Part shown: in pieces, positions 34,300 through 44,697 of the stretch
How the letters are laid out: every line of letters starts with the position of its first letter
How positions within the stretch are numbered: position 1 is the stretch's first letter
Source of the DNA: Staphylotrichum longicolle
Taxonomy: Eukaryota > Ascomycota > Sordariomycetes > Sordariales > Chaetomiaceae
Direction: 5' to 3'
Length of the DNA: 64,000 nt
Assembly: GCA_019096155.1 (NCBI GenBank)
Contig: JAHCVI010000003.1
Coordinates: 1,922,001 to 1,986,000 of the forward strand
Notes under the pieces: generated by a model
Databases searched by the model: none
What the model saw: only the letters and a program-made list of their open reading frames with translations
Told to the model about the DNA's origin: nothing
Translations under genes and position numbers: made by a program

Positions 34300-35349
34300 T
34301 CAGCCCCGACCCAGAGCATCCAGCTCACTCACACGGGGTGACACCGTCAACTCATGGATTGGCACCGAATCCGCCTCGGCAGCTTTGCCTTGCTGATGCT
34401 CTCCAGACGGCGTTGCGACCAACTGCATATCCGCCGGCACGAGCAGCCGAGGCCTGCCATCGGGTCCAGGGACTATATACAAATCAGTAGTCCCTGGCTG
34501 TCCAGCATTTACGACGGTTACAGTGACAGGATTGGTTTCATTCCGAACGTTCTTGACCTCGTCCGGTTTCTCGTCTTTCTTGACCTCCGAAACGGGAACG
34601 GGGACGATATCGCGGCTCTGCGCCACTATGGCACGAAGCCGGTGAGTCTCAACGCAAGCCCGGAGAAATAGTACGAAGTGAATGATGCTGTTGGAACTGG
34701 GTTAGCAAGTCTTAAAGTTTGGGCGAGCGTCGTTGAATGTATCTTGCAACCGGGAGAGAGAGGGGAGAAAGCGCAGCGTTCCTTACCCCATGCAGCAACC
34801 GAACACGCCCACCGTGACTTCCATCTCCGCGGAAACGCACTTCTTCCACTCTGCTGAATCGCAGCGAACTTCGGTCGGTATGGTGAGAATTCCAGAAGTT
34901 AGTTGACCGGCGGCGAGACCCATCTGCATGCCAACATGGGCGCCGGGATGGATGCCGCGATATCGGTTGGTGACTGGCCTGTTCCTGGCCAGGCGCTGTG
35001 TGACGAGCTCAGCTGAGCTCCAAATCACCGAGACTCCAGTCTGAAGCAGTCGTAAACAAAAGAACCGAAACACGTTAGCACAGATCTTGTATGTACAGCG
35101 TCAAGCGATTCGATGGAGGACGACTCAAGCTGTGGAACTTACCACGGGACCGATGATTGTCCAGTACGCAAGGCCCCAGCTTTTATCTTCTGCCGTTTGA
35201 ACCGCCGTCAGAATGATTTGAATTACAGCGAAGAGGATGATGCAGTAATTAAGCCAGGTTTTGATTCGCCTCCATCGCGTGCGAATCTCGAGCTGCCGCG
35301 CTGTGGGCACTCGCGGGACGGGAGGTTCGTGGGCTGGCAGTTCCTGCAT
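34300..35349 (-). CDS. Predicted four-TM membrane protein, unknown function (282 aa)
   Basis: Exons 35349-35143, 35040-34787 and 34687-34300 total 849 nt in frame. Hydrophobic segments are CIILFAVIQIILTAV, LAYWTIIGPVTGVSVIW, a weaker AGQLTSGILTI region, and VTVGVFGCCMGIIHFVLFL, giving three or four membrane helices within the first 180 residues. The N-terminus is Pro/Arg-rich and the C-terminal 100 residues are a soluble tail with acidic and Pro-rich patches (VPVSEVKKDEKPDE). The arrangement recalls fungal MARVEL-like tetraspan proteins, but no signature allows a firm family. It ends 180 bases from the CLP1 stop (convergent). Confidence 0.7.
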
Positions 35350-36182
35350 GTTCGCTGTTTGATTTGTCTCTCTCCAGCTTTAAGATTTAAACGGACGAGT
35401 CTTACTACTAGAATCGTCTCAAATCAGAAAAATGACGAGTCGGGAGGCAGAAATGGTGTAGTTGTCAGGAAGAGAACAACCGCGATAGCCTGAGGTTGGG
35501 GGGACAGTCGTAGCTCGAGAAGAAATGAACAAAGCTGAGAGAAGAGGCCAACTCATTTTAGACGCAGGAAGAGGCCTCTTATATTTCAGAAGCTGAAGTG
35601 GGTGGCTTGGAGCTACCGCATTTTGGGAAGGTTAAGTGTCGTGAGAGGCCGTGGCAAGGCTGAGTTGTGCTGCAGATCGTACCATAACATAATGATGCAT
35701 GAACTCACATCTGGCAAGGCGCCAACTATTCCATTTACCTAGTCAGGAAGGATGCATTGACAAGCGAGTAGACACAAATTGTAGCTCGATCCGAGTCAAC
35801 AACCTTAGGACGCAGAAACCAAACATCACTTCATGTACTACCTTACTGTTTGAACTGAAGTCCTGTTTGAAAGTCATCCGTCCCTGGTTTACTGACGGTG
35901 TCTTTCTTCTGAAGCAGTAACTGCGAGATTGTTTCCGTTCCTTCTAGGTAGCAGTCTAGAGAGGACGCTCGAAACACCCATTCAAGTCCACCGCGAGTAA
36001 GGGAGGAGGACGAAAGATGGGCGCGGGGCAATGGAGCCGAAACTCACCACCAAATTCATTCTCTCCCAAGGAAGACGTTTTTGCTCGTCTTTTCAGCCAA
36101 TATTTTGCCAGGGTTGGTTACCTTAGGTGGCCTTGATTGCTGCCGAATGCACATTTCAAACCATCACAACCCAAAGTTTGTG

Positions 36183-36385
36183 ATAACGTGCGTTATAAGC
36201 GAGTGTGCAATACAAGCGAGTGTGCAATGCTAACAAATTTTGGTGGAGCTGCACGCAAAAATTAGTTAAATAATTCATAAGGCCCACTAACAATTTTCTA
36301 ACATTTTTGGCAACTGCAGCTCCACCAAAATTTGTTAGCATTGCACACTCGCTTGTATTGCACACTCGCTTATAAAGTACGTTAT
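36183..36385. mobile_element. MITE-like palindromic element with 71-bp inverted repeats
   Basis: Positions 36183-36253 and 36315-36385 are inverted repeats of about 71 bp with only a few mismatches, around a 61-bp AT-rich centre. Each arm contains a direct repeat of AAGCGAGTGTGCAAT, so the arms have substructure. There is no coding capacity: open frames through it are by-products of the palindrome. I find no clean target-site duplication at the ends, so the superfamily is not assignable. Size, AT content and terminal symmetry fit a non-autonomous DNA transposon. The outermost bases are less conserved than the core, suggesting an old insertion. Confidence 0.75.
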
Positions 36386-36468
36386 GCCAACACGCCATTG
36401 TTTTCTTGGGCTTTTGAAAGGTACCCAACAGTCACTACAGTGATTAAGTACATTTCAGTTTTATTAGA

Positions 36469-36484
36469 CCCCCCCCCCCCCCCC
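36469..36484. repeat. C homopolymer, 16 bases
   Basis: A run of 16 C is followed after a short break by a further run of 7 C. It lies just beyond the 3' end of the gene at 36508-37530. Length is uncertain, because such runs are error-prone in any sequencing. Confidence 0.7.
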
Positions 36485-36507
36485 ACCTCCCCCCCAAATC
36501 CCGCCTG

Positions 36508-37530
36508 TCACCGAGACCATGCAGGAACTTTCCCAGCCCGCGCACGGCGCGGTGTTGCTGGGGGATCCTCATAAGTGTCCTGCTGCATCTGAGATTTCCA
36601 GGACCCCGGTGCCCCCCGTGTCTCGGTGAAACTTTGAGAGTCGTTGAAGGCTTGTTTCGTCTTCCACTGGGAAGGTTGTTGGCCGGTAAAGGACGGAGCA
36701 GCGCTCTCGCTGCCGCTGTCTGGGCTGCTTGTTCGTTTCCCAGCGAGACACCAGCCGCACAAGCCGGCGGCGATGAGGACGACCGCGCCCCCGACAGCGC
36801 CACCGACGATTGGGCCGATATTTGAGGAAGATGTCGTTTGCGTGTTTGCGTTGTTGGTAGGTGCTGGTGTCGGAAGGGCATTCGGGAACTTGCTCTCACT
36901 TGACGGAGATGGTGTTGAAGGGTCAGAGCCAGAGGAAATGGGAGAGGTCGTTGTGAGAGTGGAAACCGTCGTGCTCGTGGACGAAGGCGCTGTGCTAGGC
37001 GAGACGCCAATGGTCGTGATAGCAGATGGTGTCCCTAAAAACCATCAGATTCTCGGTGCAAGGTATGGCATGGGATATTTTGCAAACAACGTACCCGCAA
37101 AGGACAACACGTTCCTCTTCTCCTCACAGCTGGATCCCGTACCGACAAGCTTGTCGATGCATATGTATACATCCTCGGTCGTGTTTTCACATTTTCGGAC
37201 CCCGTTCCCACCCTCCAAGAAGTCGACTCCCTGCCCAATGCAATAAAGGGGACAACCGGAGCTCTGCCACGTCTTGTCCGTACATGATCCTCGAGCATAT
37301 TCGTTAACTCCGGGCTTCTTCAGCTCCTCAGCCGTGGCCTGGCAGAGGCCGTTGCTTAGGCAAACGTAGCCCTGTCCACAACATGGTGCGTGAGGTGTGT
37401 CGTTCCGGCAGGGAACATCACTGGGAGATTGACGGCCGCTGGGGTAGTAGCACGCAGCCTGCGCTGCCGACCAGACTGGGAACGACAAGAGAAGGAACGT
37501 AAGCGTCCCCAACCGATGAGGAAATGGCAT
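36508..37530 (-). CDS. Secreted Cys-rich protein with Ser/Thr stalk and single membrane anchor (320 aa)
   Basis: Exons 37530-37095 and 37034-36508 total 963 nt. A signal peptide (LGTLTFLLLSFPVWSAAQA) is followed by a domain of about 125 residues with roughly twelve Cys (CYYPSGRQSPSDVPC, CCGQGYVCLSNGLC, CPLYCIG), then a Ser/Thr/Pro-rich stalk (about 148-215), a transmembrane helix (GGAVGGAVVLIAAGLCGWCL, about 222-241) and a cytosolic tail of about 80 residues. The order is that of fungal cell-wall sensors such as Wsc/Mid2 types, but the Cys spacing is not that of a WSC domain I can verify. It probably sits in the plasma membrane with the Cys domain in the wall. Function unknown. Confidence 0.78.
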
Positions 37531-38446
37531 GTTGTTAGCAAGTCATTGGCTTTGTTGATGGAAAGCGATCAACGCGAGAGCGCAAGAGGCCCAACGGTCG
37601 TCGCCGTTGGTGGCGCGTCGTGCCCTATATAAATATTGTCCATCTTTGACTTCAGCCTGCTGCCCTGCATGCGGTTGGGCCTCCTTGCGGCTGCGTCATG
37701 CAGGTACAGTAATTATTCTGGACGCGGTTCGATTCGTCTGGCGCGACACAATGCAAGCTTCAGGAGAGGCCCAAGCAACCTGGACGGTGGTGCCGAAAAT
37801 CTCCAACCAACCTGAGCGGTTCCCAAGCCAATCCGCGCTGTGGTTCGCAACAGGGGTGGCGCCGGAGCCGACTTAACCGGCACGGCATCATCTATGATCA
37901 TCTCTGGCGTGCATCAACCTCGTCCTCGGCACTCGAGTGTTTCGTTGCCTCGAATGTCGCCAGTTCACGCCTTTTCCACCGCCAATGATCCATACCTTTT
38001 CTTCTCGCAGCCATGCCTGTCGACCAAGTCCAAGGAAGGAGCACGGGTTAATTGTTCTGCTCTGTTGGCAGAAAAAAGCAACCCCCGCCCCGAGCACGTC
38101 CATTGTGGCGCTCCCGCAGAGGCCGCCAGCCCCAGGCAGCGACACGCCAACTGTTCGACCGCGGAGTTGCAGCTTGCTCCTCACCACACAATGAGGTTCG
38201 CTCACGCTGACTTTGATTTCCAGCGCGTGTCTTCCATTCTCGGTCGCATACTAAACCTGCGATGGCAGTGTGAAGACAGAGTCGCCGTGACAACTCCAGA
38301 GAACAGCACGGAGGCTGATAGCCTCAATTTTGGAGCCTTTTTGGAAGCCCCTTTCCCCTCCACCACCTGCCATGTCAGGTGGCTGAATGAGTCACTTCGG
38401 CGTATGAACGCGAACACAGGTCAACTCCCTGGATACACTCCGGATC
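37531..38446. other. Spacer upstream of the Cys-rich membrane protein
   Basis: This contains the promoter of the minus-strand gene at 37530 and sequence leading into the GH47 relic. A plus-strand frame at 38191-38517 overlaps the start of the relic in a different frame and has no domain. Nothing else is visible. Confidence 0.45.
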
Positions 38447-39110
38447 ATGATCTTGAAGACGGAGTTCGACGGCACCATCGGCCTCATCCGCACCGAGGTC
38501 GCGGAGCCAACGATTGAGACGAATAATATCCGGTATGGCGGCGGCTTCCTCTCAGCCGTTGACATGAGCGGATATGTTCGGTTGCTGTGGCAAGTGGTTA
38601 GAGCCCAAGATCGGGAATCCGGCGGCAGCATCTGGACGTACGAGGCGCTCCCACATGACATCATGCCCGAGGCCTTTTTTCTGGCTCGGGGCCGGATGGA
38701 TGTGGGATGACAATGGGACGAAACGGCTTGGAAGCGGGACGCCCACCCAGGAAGCCGGGAGGACATGGGTGTCAACGGAAAGGCTCCCCAAGCCGAGGGC
38801 GATCATCAATGCGAACTGGTCCCGAAAGAGCTCACCTCGATCTCAAACCGACGTTACAACTTGCGGCCAGAGAGCATCGAAAGCGTCTTCGTGTTACCCA
38901 TCGCGGGTTACCGGCTGTTCGGGCCTTCTCGAGTCAGCGCGGGGACGGGGCTCCCCGCCATCAACGGAACGACAAGCCCTGAGCACGCCAACTCGCCGGG
39001 GCCACACAGGCTCACGACGAAGTAGATACCGGAATCAGCTAACCCGGCGGCATCCTCCTGCGTGGGCGTGACGCTGAAGTATTTTCTCGTCGATTTCACA
39101 GGAGGCGTGA
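38447..39110 (+). pseudogene. Relic of a glycoside hydrolase family 47 alpha-1,2-mannosidase
   Basis: Blocks in the GH47 order survive: an IWTYEALPHDIMPEAF segment, QWDETAWKRD, then SNRRYNLRPESIESVFVL (the strongly conserved ISxRRYxLRPExIESVF region), and GVTLKYFLVDF near 39065-39097, matching the C-terminal TLKYFY strand. They are broken by an in-frame TGA at 38708-38710 and further stops (39023 onward), and the N-terminal half of the enzyme with its catalytic acids is absent. Working GH47 enzymes are about 500 residues and trim mannose from N-glycans. This is therefore a fragmentary pseudogene. Given the other frame problems in the window, some breaks could be errors, but the missing half cannot be. 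Confidence 0.7.
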
Positions 39111-40925
39111 CCCAAACGGTCAAGTGGTGGCCAAGAGTGGCAGGCAGGCGAGGCAGGTAACCTTAAATTCCGATGAGCTCGTATACAACAATACCTGATA
39201 CGGAAGCGCACCCTCTCTGCTAGCTGGTGGGGAGCTCAGGGAGGTGGGTTCGTGGGTTAGCTCAAGATCTGGTGGGGGAAGGCTAGCGCATCCGTAAGGA
39301 TGGCATTGTCTGCGAGATGCAGGGAATACGAGAGTCCTGCGTTTCTTGGCGGGGTCGAGGGAGGCAACGGCGGATATCGATCGAGTCCCTTGCGTCGAAT
39401 GCCAACTGCCGAGCAGTGGGAATGTCCTTAATCCCATAGAAAAAATGCCCCGAGTTCTGTGACGATTTAGGGCCGTGATGCATGATGCGTTGGGGTGGGT
39501 GTGAAAAGATCGAGATCGATCGATCCAAGGCAGCTCTTTGGGGAAGCGGGTTGGTCCGGAATCTGGACCCAAAGACCCCTATCGGATCCAGCCGGCGCAC
39601 AGACCTCACCAGTTCCTGCCAACCCTGTCACCATTTTCAGGACCAAAAATTCCCATCTCAGACAATGAATTGGCAATGATGCATCACAGCCGGGCTGGCG
39701 CACGGATGGTGACCAACCAATCCAGACCGTTGCGCGACGCCCCGCTGCGCCAAAATCGATACCCGAACCCAGCGAGCCGGGAGAGTGGAAGCGATGGGTC
39801 GGAAAGCGGATGCACAAGATGCACAAGATCGAGGCCCTCCAGGGCTGCGAAGCTCGAAGCGCTGTCCGACAACGGGTGATCGGCTGGGGGTGACTGACCC
39901 CGTCAGCTGGGCGACTCCTGCCTGCACTGAGCTGTGCTCCCCGCCGAGGCCTCTGGCGCGACTCGGAGCTGACAACAGCACAACTGGCATCTGACGAGGC
40001 GGCATGGTGTCATGGTGCTGGCGGCCCTCACGCGACCCGTCAGTCATCCTGCTTGCGGCCTGCTGGTTTTTCCACGTCGAGTGTGTTGTTGGCGGAAATA
40101 TGCCGAGTAGGGCACAACTTGCATGCGCTCCTTCCAGGTTTATGCCCGGCTTGACATGCAGTTGCCTCGGCCAGTTTTGTGGCGGTCAGTCCTGCGGGCG
40201 ACTGCGCAGCCGCAATCTCCCTCACTCAGCACCTCCACCCGAGGTGTGCTTTTTCCCTCCATTGGCGCCTGCATGACCCGTCAAAGCCCGTCACAGCCAA
40301 CCGCGACTGTGACGTGGGCGAAGCCCCCATCCGAATCTCCCGCCCCCTCTCAACTGGGAAGTGCGCAACGTTTGCTTCTGAGGCGCCGACTTGGCTCTGA
40401 TACTTTCGGATAGCCAATCCGACGCTGGGCATCCCACCCTCAACTGATCATGTCGATCCTCGTCAGGGCGGCCCAACGTCCCGGGCTCGCTTCTGCACGC
40501 AAGTTTTGGATCGGCTCCGCAGACCTCCTGCTCTTTATCTCGTGCCCTCGTCCCAGTTGGTTTCTCGGTTGGACATTCCAACGGTTCTGCTTGTTGTTGT
40601 TTCCTTTGACTGCTGCCTCTGTTCTCCACACCAGGTCCATTACCTGGTCTTCATCTCACATTGGGAAGACTTCTTCAGTTCTTACCTCAAGTTCTTTTTT
40701 TTCTTTTCCCTGCGATTTCCCCCACATTTGCAAGGCATTTCACCGCACTCTTTGGTCTTTCTCCCTGCTCGGCCAACTTACACACTTCCACCGAGAAGCC
40801 CTCGAAAGACACTTTCTGCTTGCTGCCTACCGTCATGCACCAAAGTCTGACGAGTAATACTTGGCATAGTAGGCTGGACTGATAGTCTCGCCATTTGGAG
40901 AAAGTCCAAGAGATACCGAAACTGC
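39111..40925. other. Long spacer and leader upstream of the GPCR gene
   Basis: These 1.8 kb contain no supported gene. The last 400 bases are pyrimidine-rich (long CT tracts at about 40610-40740), as expected for a fungal promoter and 5' leader. Open frames here (for example 40450-40857) have no domain and start within the CT tracts. I see no RNA gene. Confidence 0.45.
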
Positions 40926-42691
40926 ATGACACGGCTCCAATGGGCGTCTTGGGACATGCCTCTCACTCAACCCTCCCATGGAGCGGCCACATCCGGGATG
41001 CCCGCCCTCGCGGCTCGGCTCGTCACTCCCGTCGACAGCACACAGGACATAGTCCGTGTTTTGCTGATTCTCTCGCTCACTTTCGGCTCGATCAGTGTCT
41101 TGTCGACACTGGCTGCGTTGTACTGGTTCGTGAAGATGAGGCGGAGTTTCCGGCACGAGTAAGTCGCAACAACTTGCAGACCCCCTCACATTACTGGACC
41201 ACTCCTTTGCTCACATCTTGCAGGTTAATCCTGCTGCTTATCCAAAGCGACTTTCTCAAATCCATGGCCTTTGTTGTCTTTGCGATCGCCAGTTTTGCCT
41301 GGGGCAACATCGAGTCTGATTCGGTCTTCTGTCAGCTCAGCGGCTTTGCCCTCGCCATCGGCATCGAGTCGTCCGACATTGCCGTTTTGTTGATCGCCCT
41401 CCATTCCGCCATGTACATCTTCCGTCCGCGCTCAGGACTGTACCCGTATCGCCAGATTGCGTACTCGGTGTTTTACCTCTACCCTGCCCTGGCCGCGTGC
41501 CTGGCATTCATCAAGGGCAATGGATACGAAAACATGGGCCACTACTGCTACTTGCGCACCGACAGGCGCTGGGCACGGTTGGCGCTCAGCTGGGTCCCTC
41601 GATATTTCATCTGCGTGAGCATTGTTGTCATTTACGTCTTCATTTATCTGTATATCCGGAGGAGGATGGGGGATTACGGGAGGCGACGTTCAGAGGCCAT
41701 GCAACCGCAACCGGGCAAGGGACCCGCCAGTCCTCCCTTGAGCCCGCGTCTCTGCTACAATGGGCTGCTGCTCTCCGCAGCCAGCTCTCGACGATCATCG
41801 GCAACCGACACCATTACGGCGGCCAAGGACCCCCAGACACTAACATCGTCGATGGGTCTGAACCGACTCGGGAGCGCAAGGTCGAGCGCAGACGTTCCAC
41901 AAGCGGGAGGCCCTGTCAAGTGGAACTGGCCAGGGTTCACACAGGCGTCGTCGTCATCCGGACACGCCCGGCCTTCAACAGACGACCTCTGCGACCCAAT
42001 GTCCTTGGACTCCAGCCTCCTGTCGCCACCACCCCCAGCAGCACACCCACCACCACCACACCCAAACCCGCGGGCCGACGCTCTACCAGCAATCACCACC
42101 ACCACCACGCCGTTCTCCTCCTTCTCCTCCTCCTCCGCGACCCCCGACATGCCCAGCCAGCAGAAGAAGACGGCGCGCCAGCTCCGCTCCCTCTTCACGT
42201 ACCCGCTCGTCTACATCGTCATCTGGCTCTTCCCCTTCGTCTCGCACATCCTGGGCTACGACGACGACTCGCGCGCGCACGCGGCCACGCCCCCGCCGCA
42301 CTGGCTCCTGATCGTCAGCATCATTAGCCTGTCGGTCCAGGGCGCCGCGGACTGCGTCGTGTTCCTGACGCGGGAGAAGCCCTGGCGGCACGCGGGCGGG
42401 CGCGGGTTCCTTGCGGCGCTGGGGAAGAGGTGGGTCTGGCGGTGGCGGCGGGGTGTGGGCGGCAAGGGGGGAGGGGTTGGGAGGACGAGGGAGGAGGTGC
42501 TTGTCGATGGGCGGCTGGCGAGGGAGAGGCGGGAGGGGGAGGTGGTGGATGAGAGGGGGAGGGGCAGATTGCCGATGGGAACGAGGGTGGGGAAGGGCGA
42601 GGTGAGGGAGTGGTGGGATGTGTACGGAGATGGGGATGTGGAAGAGGGTTGGATGATGAGTGGGGTCGTGAGGAGGGGGTGGTTGCGGTGA
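40926..42691 (+). CDS. Git3/Gpr1-type G-protein-coupled receptor (566 aa)
   Basis: Exons 40926-41158 and 41224-42691 total 1701 nt. Seven membrane helices are visible: about 44-68 (IVRVLLILSLTFGSISVL), 79-104 (LILLLIQSDFLKSMAFVVF), 112-143, 154-173, 199-222 (YFICVSIVVIYVFIYLYI), 407-430 (YPLVYIVIWLFPFVSHIL) and 436-460. The LIQSDFLKS and YPLVYIVIWLFPF blocks match the Git3 N- and C-terminal modules of fungal glucose/cAMP-type receptors, which signal through a G-alpha subunit to adenylate cyclase. The third cytoplasmic loop is very long (about 185 residues) and rich in Ser, Pro and His, as is usual in this class. The C-terminus is Arg/Gly-rich. The first ATG is chosen, but those at 40956 and 40998 are also possible. 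The ligand cannot be told. Confidence 0.88.
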
Positions 42692-43149
42692 GGCGGAGGT
42701 TGTATGAGCGCTGGGTTCGGTTGGGGTGCATGCATACTACACGGCTCTGTTTTCTTTGTTTTGGGACTTGGATGATGTTTAAACTATACCCCTTGATTTG
42801 CATAGCTTTTTGGTTTGGTTGGTGGTCATGGCTGTACAGGAATACCACTTTGGGGGCGTTTTTGGGCACTTGAGGGGCCATGCATACTGAGTTCGGTACC
42901 ATTTGTCATATTTTCTGCATTGGAGGCTGGCGCGAGCAAAATATGATGTGCATCGGATCAGATAAGATGATTCCTTTTCGGGATATAGAGAGCGAGATGC
43001 AAGGGCCTGTTGATCATTCTTCACAAGGTCGATAGTCTGGAGGAGGATTTGATCATCGCGGGTGATTGCCCGATGATCCCCTTGGCAGGGGCTTGTCACG
43101 CGGGGGGCGCTGAAGTTTGCCAGCAACCCTGCGGCTGTTGAATACTGTA
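42692..43149. other. Convergent 3' region
   Basis: The GPCR and the amidotransferase gene end here from opposite sides. Sequence is more AT-rich than the genes. No further feature is seen. Confidence 0.5.
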
Positions 43150-43958
43150 TTATGGTTCCTGAAGGAACTTGAGAAAGACCTGGGCCATCAGAATCCCGTC
43201 GTGATGATCCCCGTTCCGCGCCACGCCGCTCTGGTACACGTCGTCCGTGAGCAGGCCCGATTCATGCCGGAGTTCGAGTATCTCCCCCATGATGTCCTCG
43301 GTAAACTCTGGATGCCCTTGCACGGTGATGACCCGTTTGGGAATGATGAAGCCGTGATTCGGGCACTTCTCCGTCGACGCCAGCACTTCTGCCCCAGCAG
43401 GGACGCCAAACACCTGGTCACGGTGCATCTGCTGGATTTGCTGTTGCGGTGGTCAGTCACTGCACTGCATGCGCAAAACTCGGAAAATCAGTGAAAACTC
43501 ACCAGCGTCTCCCTGCCCCCAAACACCTCCCTCCCCTTCTCCGTCAACCTCGTCTCCGTCACGCTCACCTCCCACCCGGCATCGCTGCGCGCGACCAGGG
43601 CCCCCAGCGCGCGCGCCACGATCTGGTGCCCGAAGCAGACGCCGACGACGCGCACGCGGTCGTGCAGCAGGGCCTTGCGCACGAACTCGACGAGGGTGGT
43701 GATCCAGTCGTCGTCGTCAAAGGCGTTGTGCTTGGACCCCGTGATGAGGATGGCGTCGACGTCGTCCAGCGAGGGGTAGGCCGAGGTCGGGTTGTGCACG
43801 ACGTCGTGGCCGGTCAGGGCGAGGGCGGACTCGAGCGGTGCCGGGGCGACGGCGCGCGCGAGGAGGTGGGAGAAGACGCCGAAGTAGCCGTTGTAGCGGG
43901 CGTTGGCGGCGGGGACGGGGGTGTCGGCTTCGAGAATGGCGAGGCGGAGGGGGGCCAT
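43150..43958 (-). CDS. Class I glutamine amidotransferase-like protein (248 aa)
   Basis: Exons 43958-43503 and 43440-43150 total 747 nt. It is a single GATase1 domain: LAILEADTP at the start, DAILITGSKHNAFDD oxyanion strand, nucleophile elbow GVCFGHQ with catalytic Cys about 108, MHRDQV, and the His/Glu pair in GHPEFTED (H195, E197). The full Cys-His-Glu triad is present. The family resembles the stand-alone GMP-synthase-like amidotransferases found widely in fungi, which are thought to hydrolyse glutamine or gamma-glutamyl peptides; no synthetase domain is attached, so the acceptor is unknown. It has no signal peptide and is probably cytosolic. Confidence 0.9.
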
Positions 43959-44697
43959 GGTGCTGATTTACTGTGCGGTTTTGTGAGAGCCACCCTGTTG
44001 AGTATGGTTGTGGTGTGTTCGTGTGTTGATGTCTTGGTGTGTGAGATAATGTGGTTGACGAATAGCAGCGCGGGGATGATGTGATTAGGGAGGGCGTGAT
44101 TGGGAAGAGCGGTTCTCCGAGGTGTCACGCCAATGTTGTATGCTTCATGCACAAAGGGACCTAAGGTAGTTACACAGTAGATGTTGCCATGCAAGATGAG
44201 ATGAGACGAAGACCGGTTTGGGGAGTCAGGGACGGACTCATCGAGACCCCTCAGCTCCGGGGCCGGTCCCCACGGGCTTAACTTGGTCGGGGATTGGGGG
44301 GTCCGGATCCGATAGGCCCACCGTTGAGTTCCACGTTGGGTCTGTATCCACTCGGCAGATGTCGGAGCAAGGCCAAGGTCGGCACCGGCCCGCAAATCAA
44401 TGCCAAGAACCGTTGGGTTCCCTGCAGCAAGCCATGGGGGGTTCACGCCGAGTTCCCTGTTCTGATGCCAGTGACGGCGGCGTGCATGAGTCTGGACCCT
44501 CAACGCTTCGATCCATCGCATTGTACTACATTGTCTGTCTTTTTGGGAGAAGCACTCGACAAGAGACAATTCGGGAACCAACTGTAGAAATTTGACTTCG
44601 GGGATTTTTTTTTGGTGGCACCACAAGGGCAACTTCAACACAGCTCATTCCCATCTTCTTCCACTTTTGACATTGAAATATCTTGAAATCAGCAATC
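43959..44697. promoter_or_regulatory. Divergent promoter amidotransferase / PPX1
   Basis: Opposite start codons flank these 739 bases, so both promoters lie here. A T-rich run occurs at about 44605-44615 before PPX1. No additional gene has support. Confidence 0.5.

Larger units (their letters stand above)
35350..36507. other. AT-rich intergenic region with MITE-like element
   Basis: Base composition drops clearly here compared with the GC-rich neighbourhood. The region carries the palindromic element at 36183-36385 and a C homopolymer at 36469-36484, both listed separately. The rest (35350-36180) has no supported gene on either strand. Confidence 0.55.

Noticed and set aside
36156..36574. 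A transposase fragment in the MITE-like region
   Set aside because: The frames on each strand are generated by the palindrome and share no residues with transposase motifs.
40450..40857. A small gene upstream of the GPCR
   Set aside because: It lies in CT-rich leader sequence, has no domain and overlaps equally long frames.
41497..42327. A second protein overlapping the GPCR
   Set aside because: It is a shifted frame of the GPCR exon, dominated by His/Pro/Thr runs from the loop-coding repeats.
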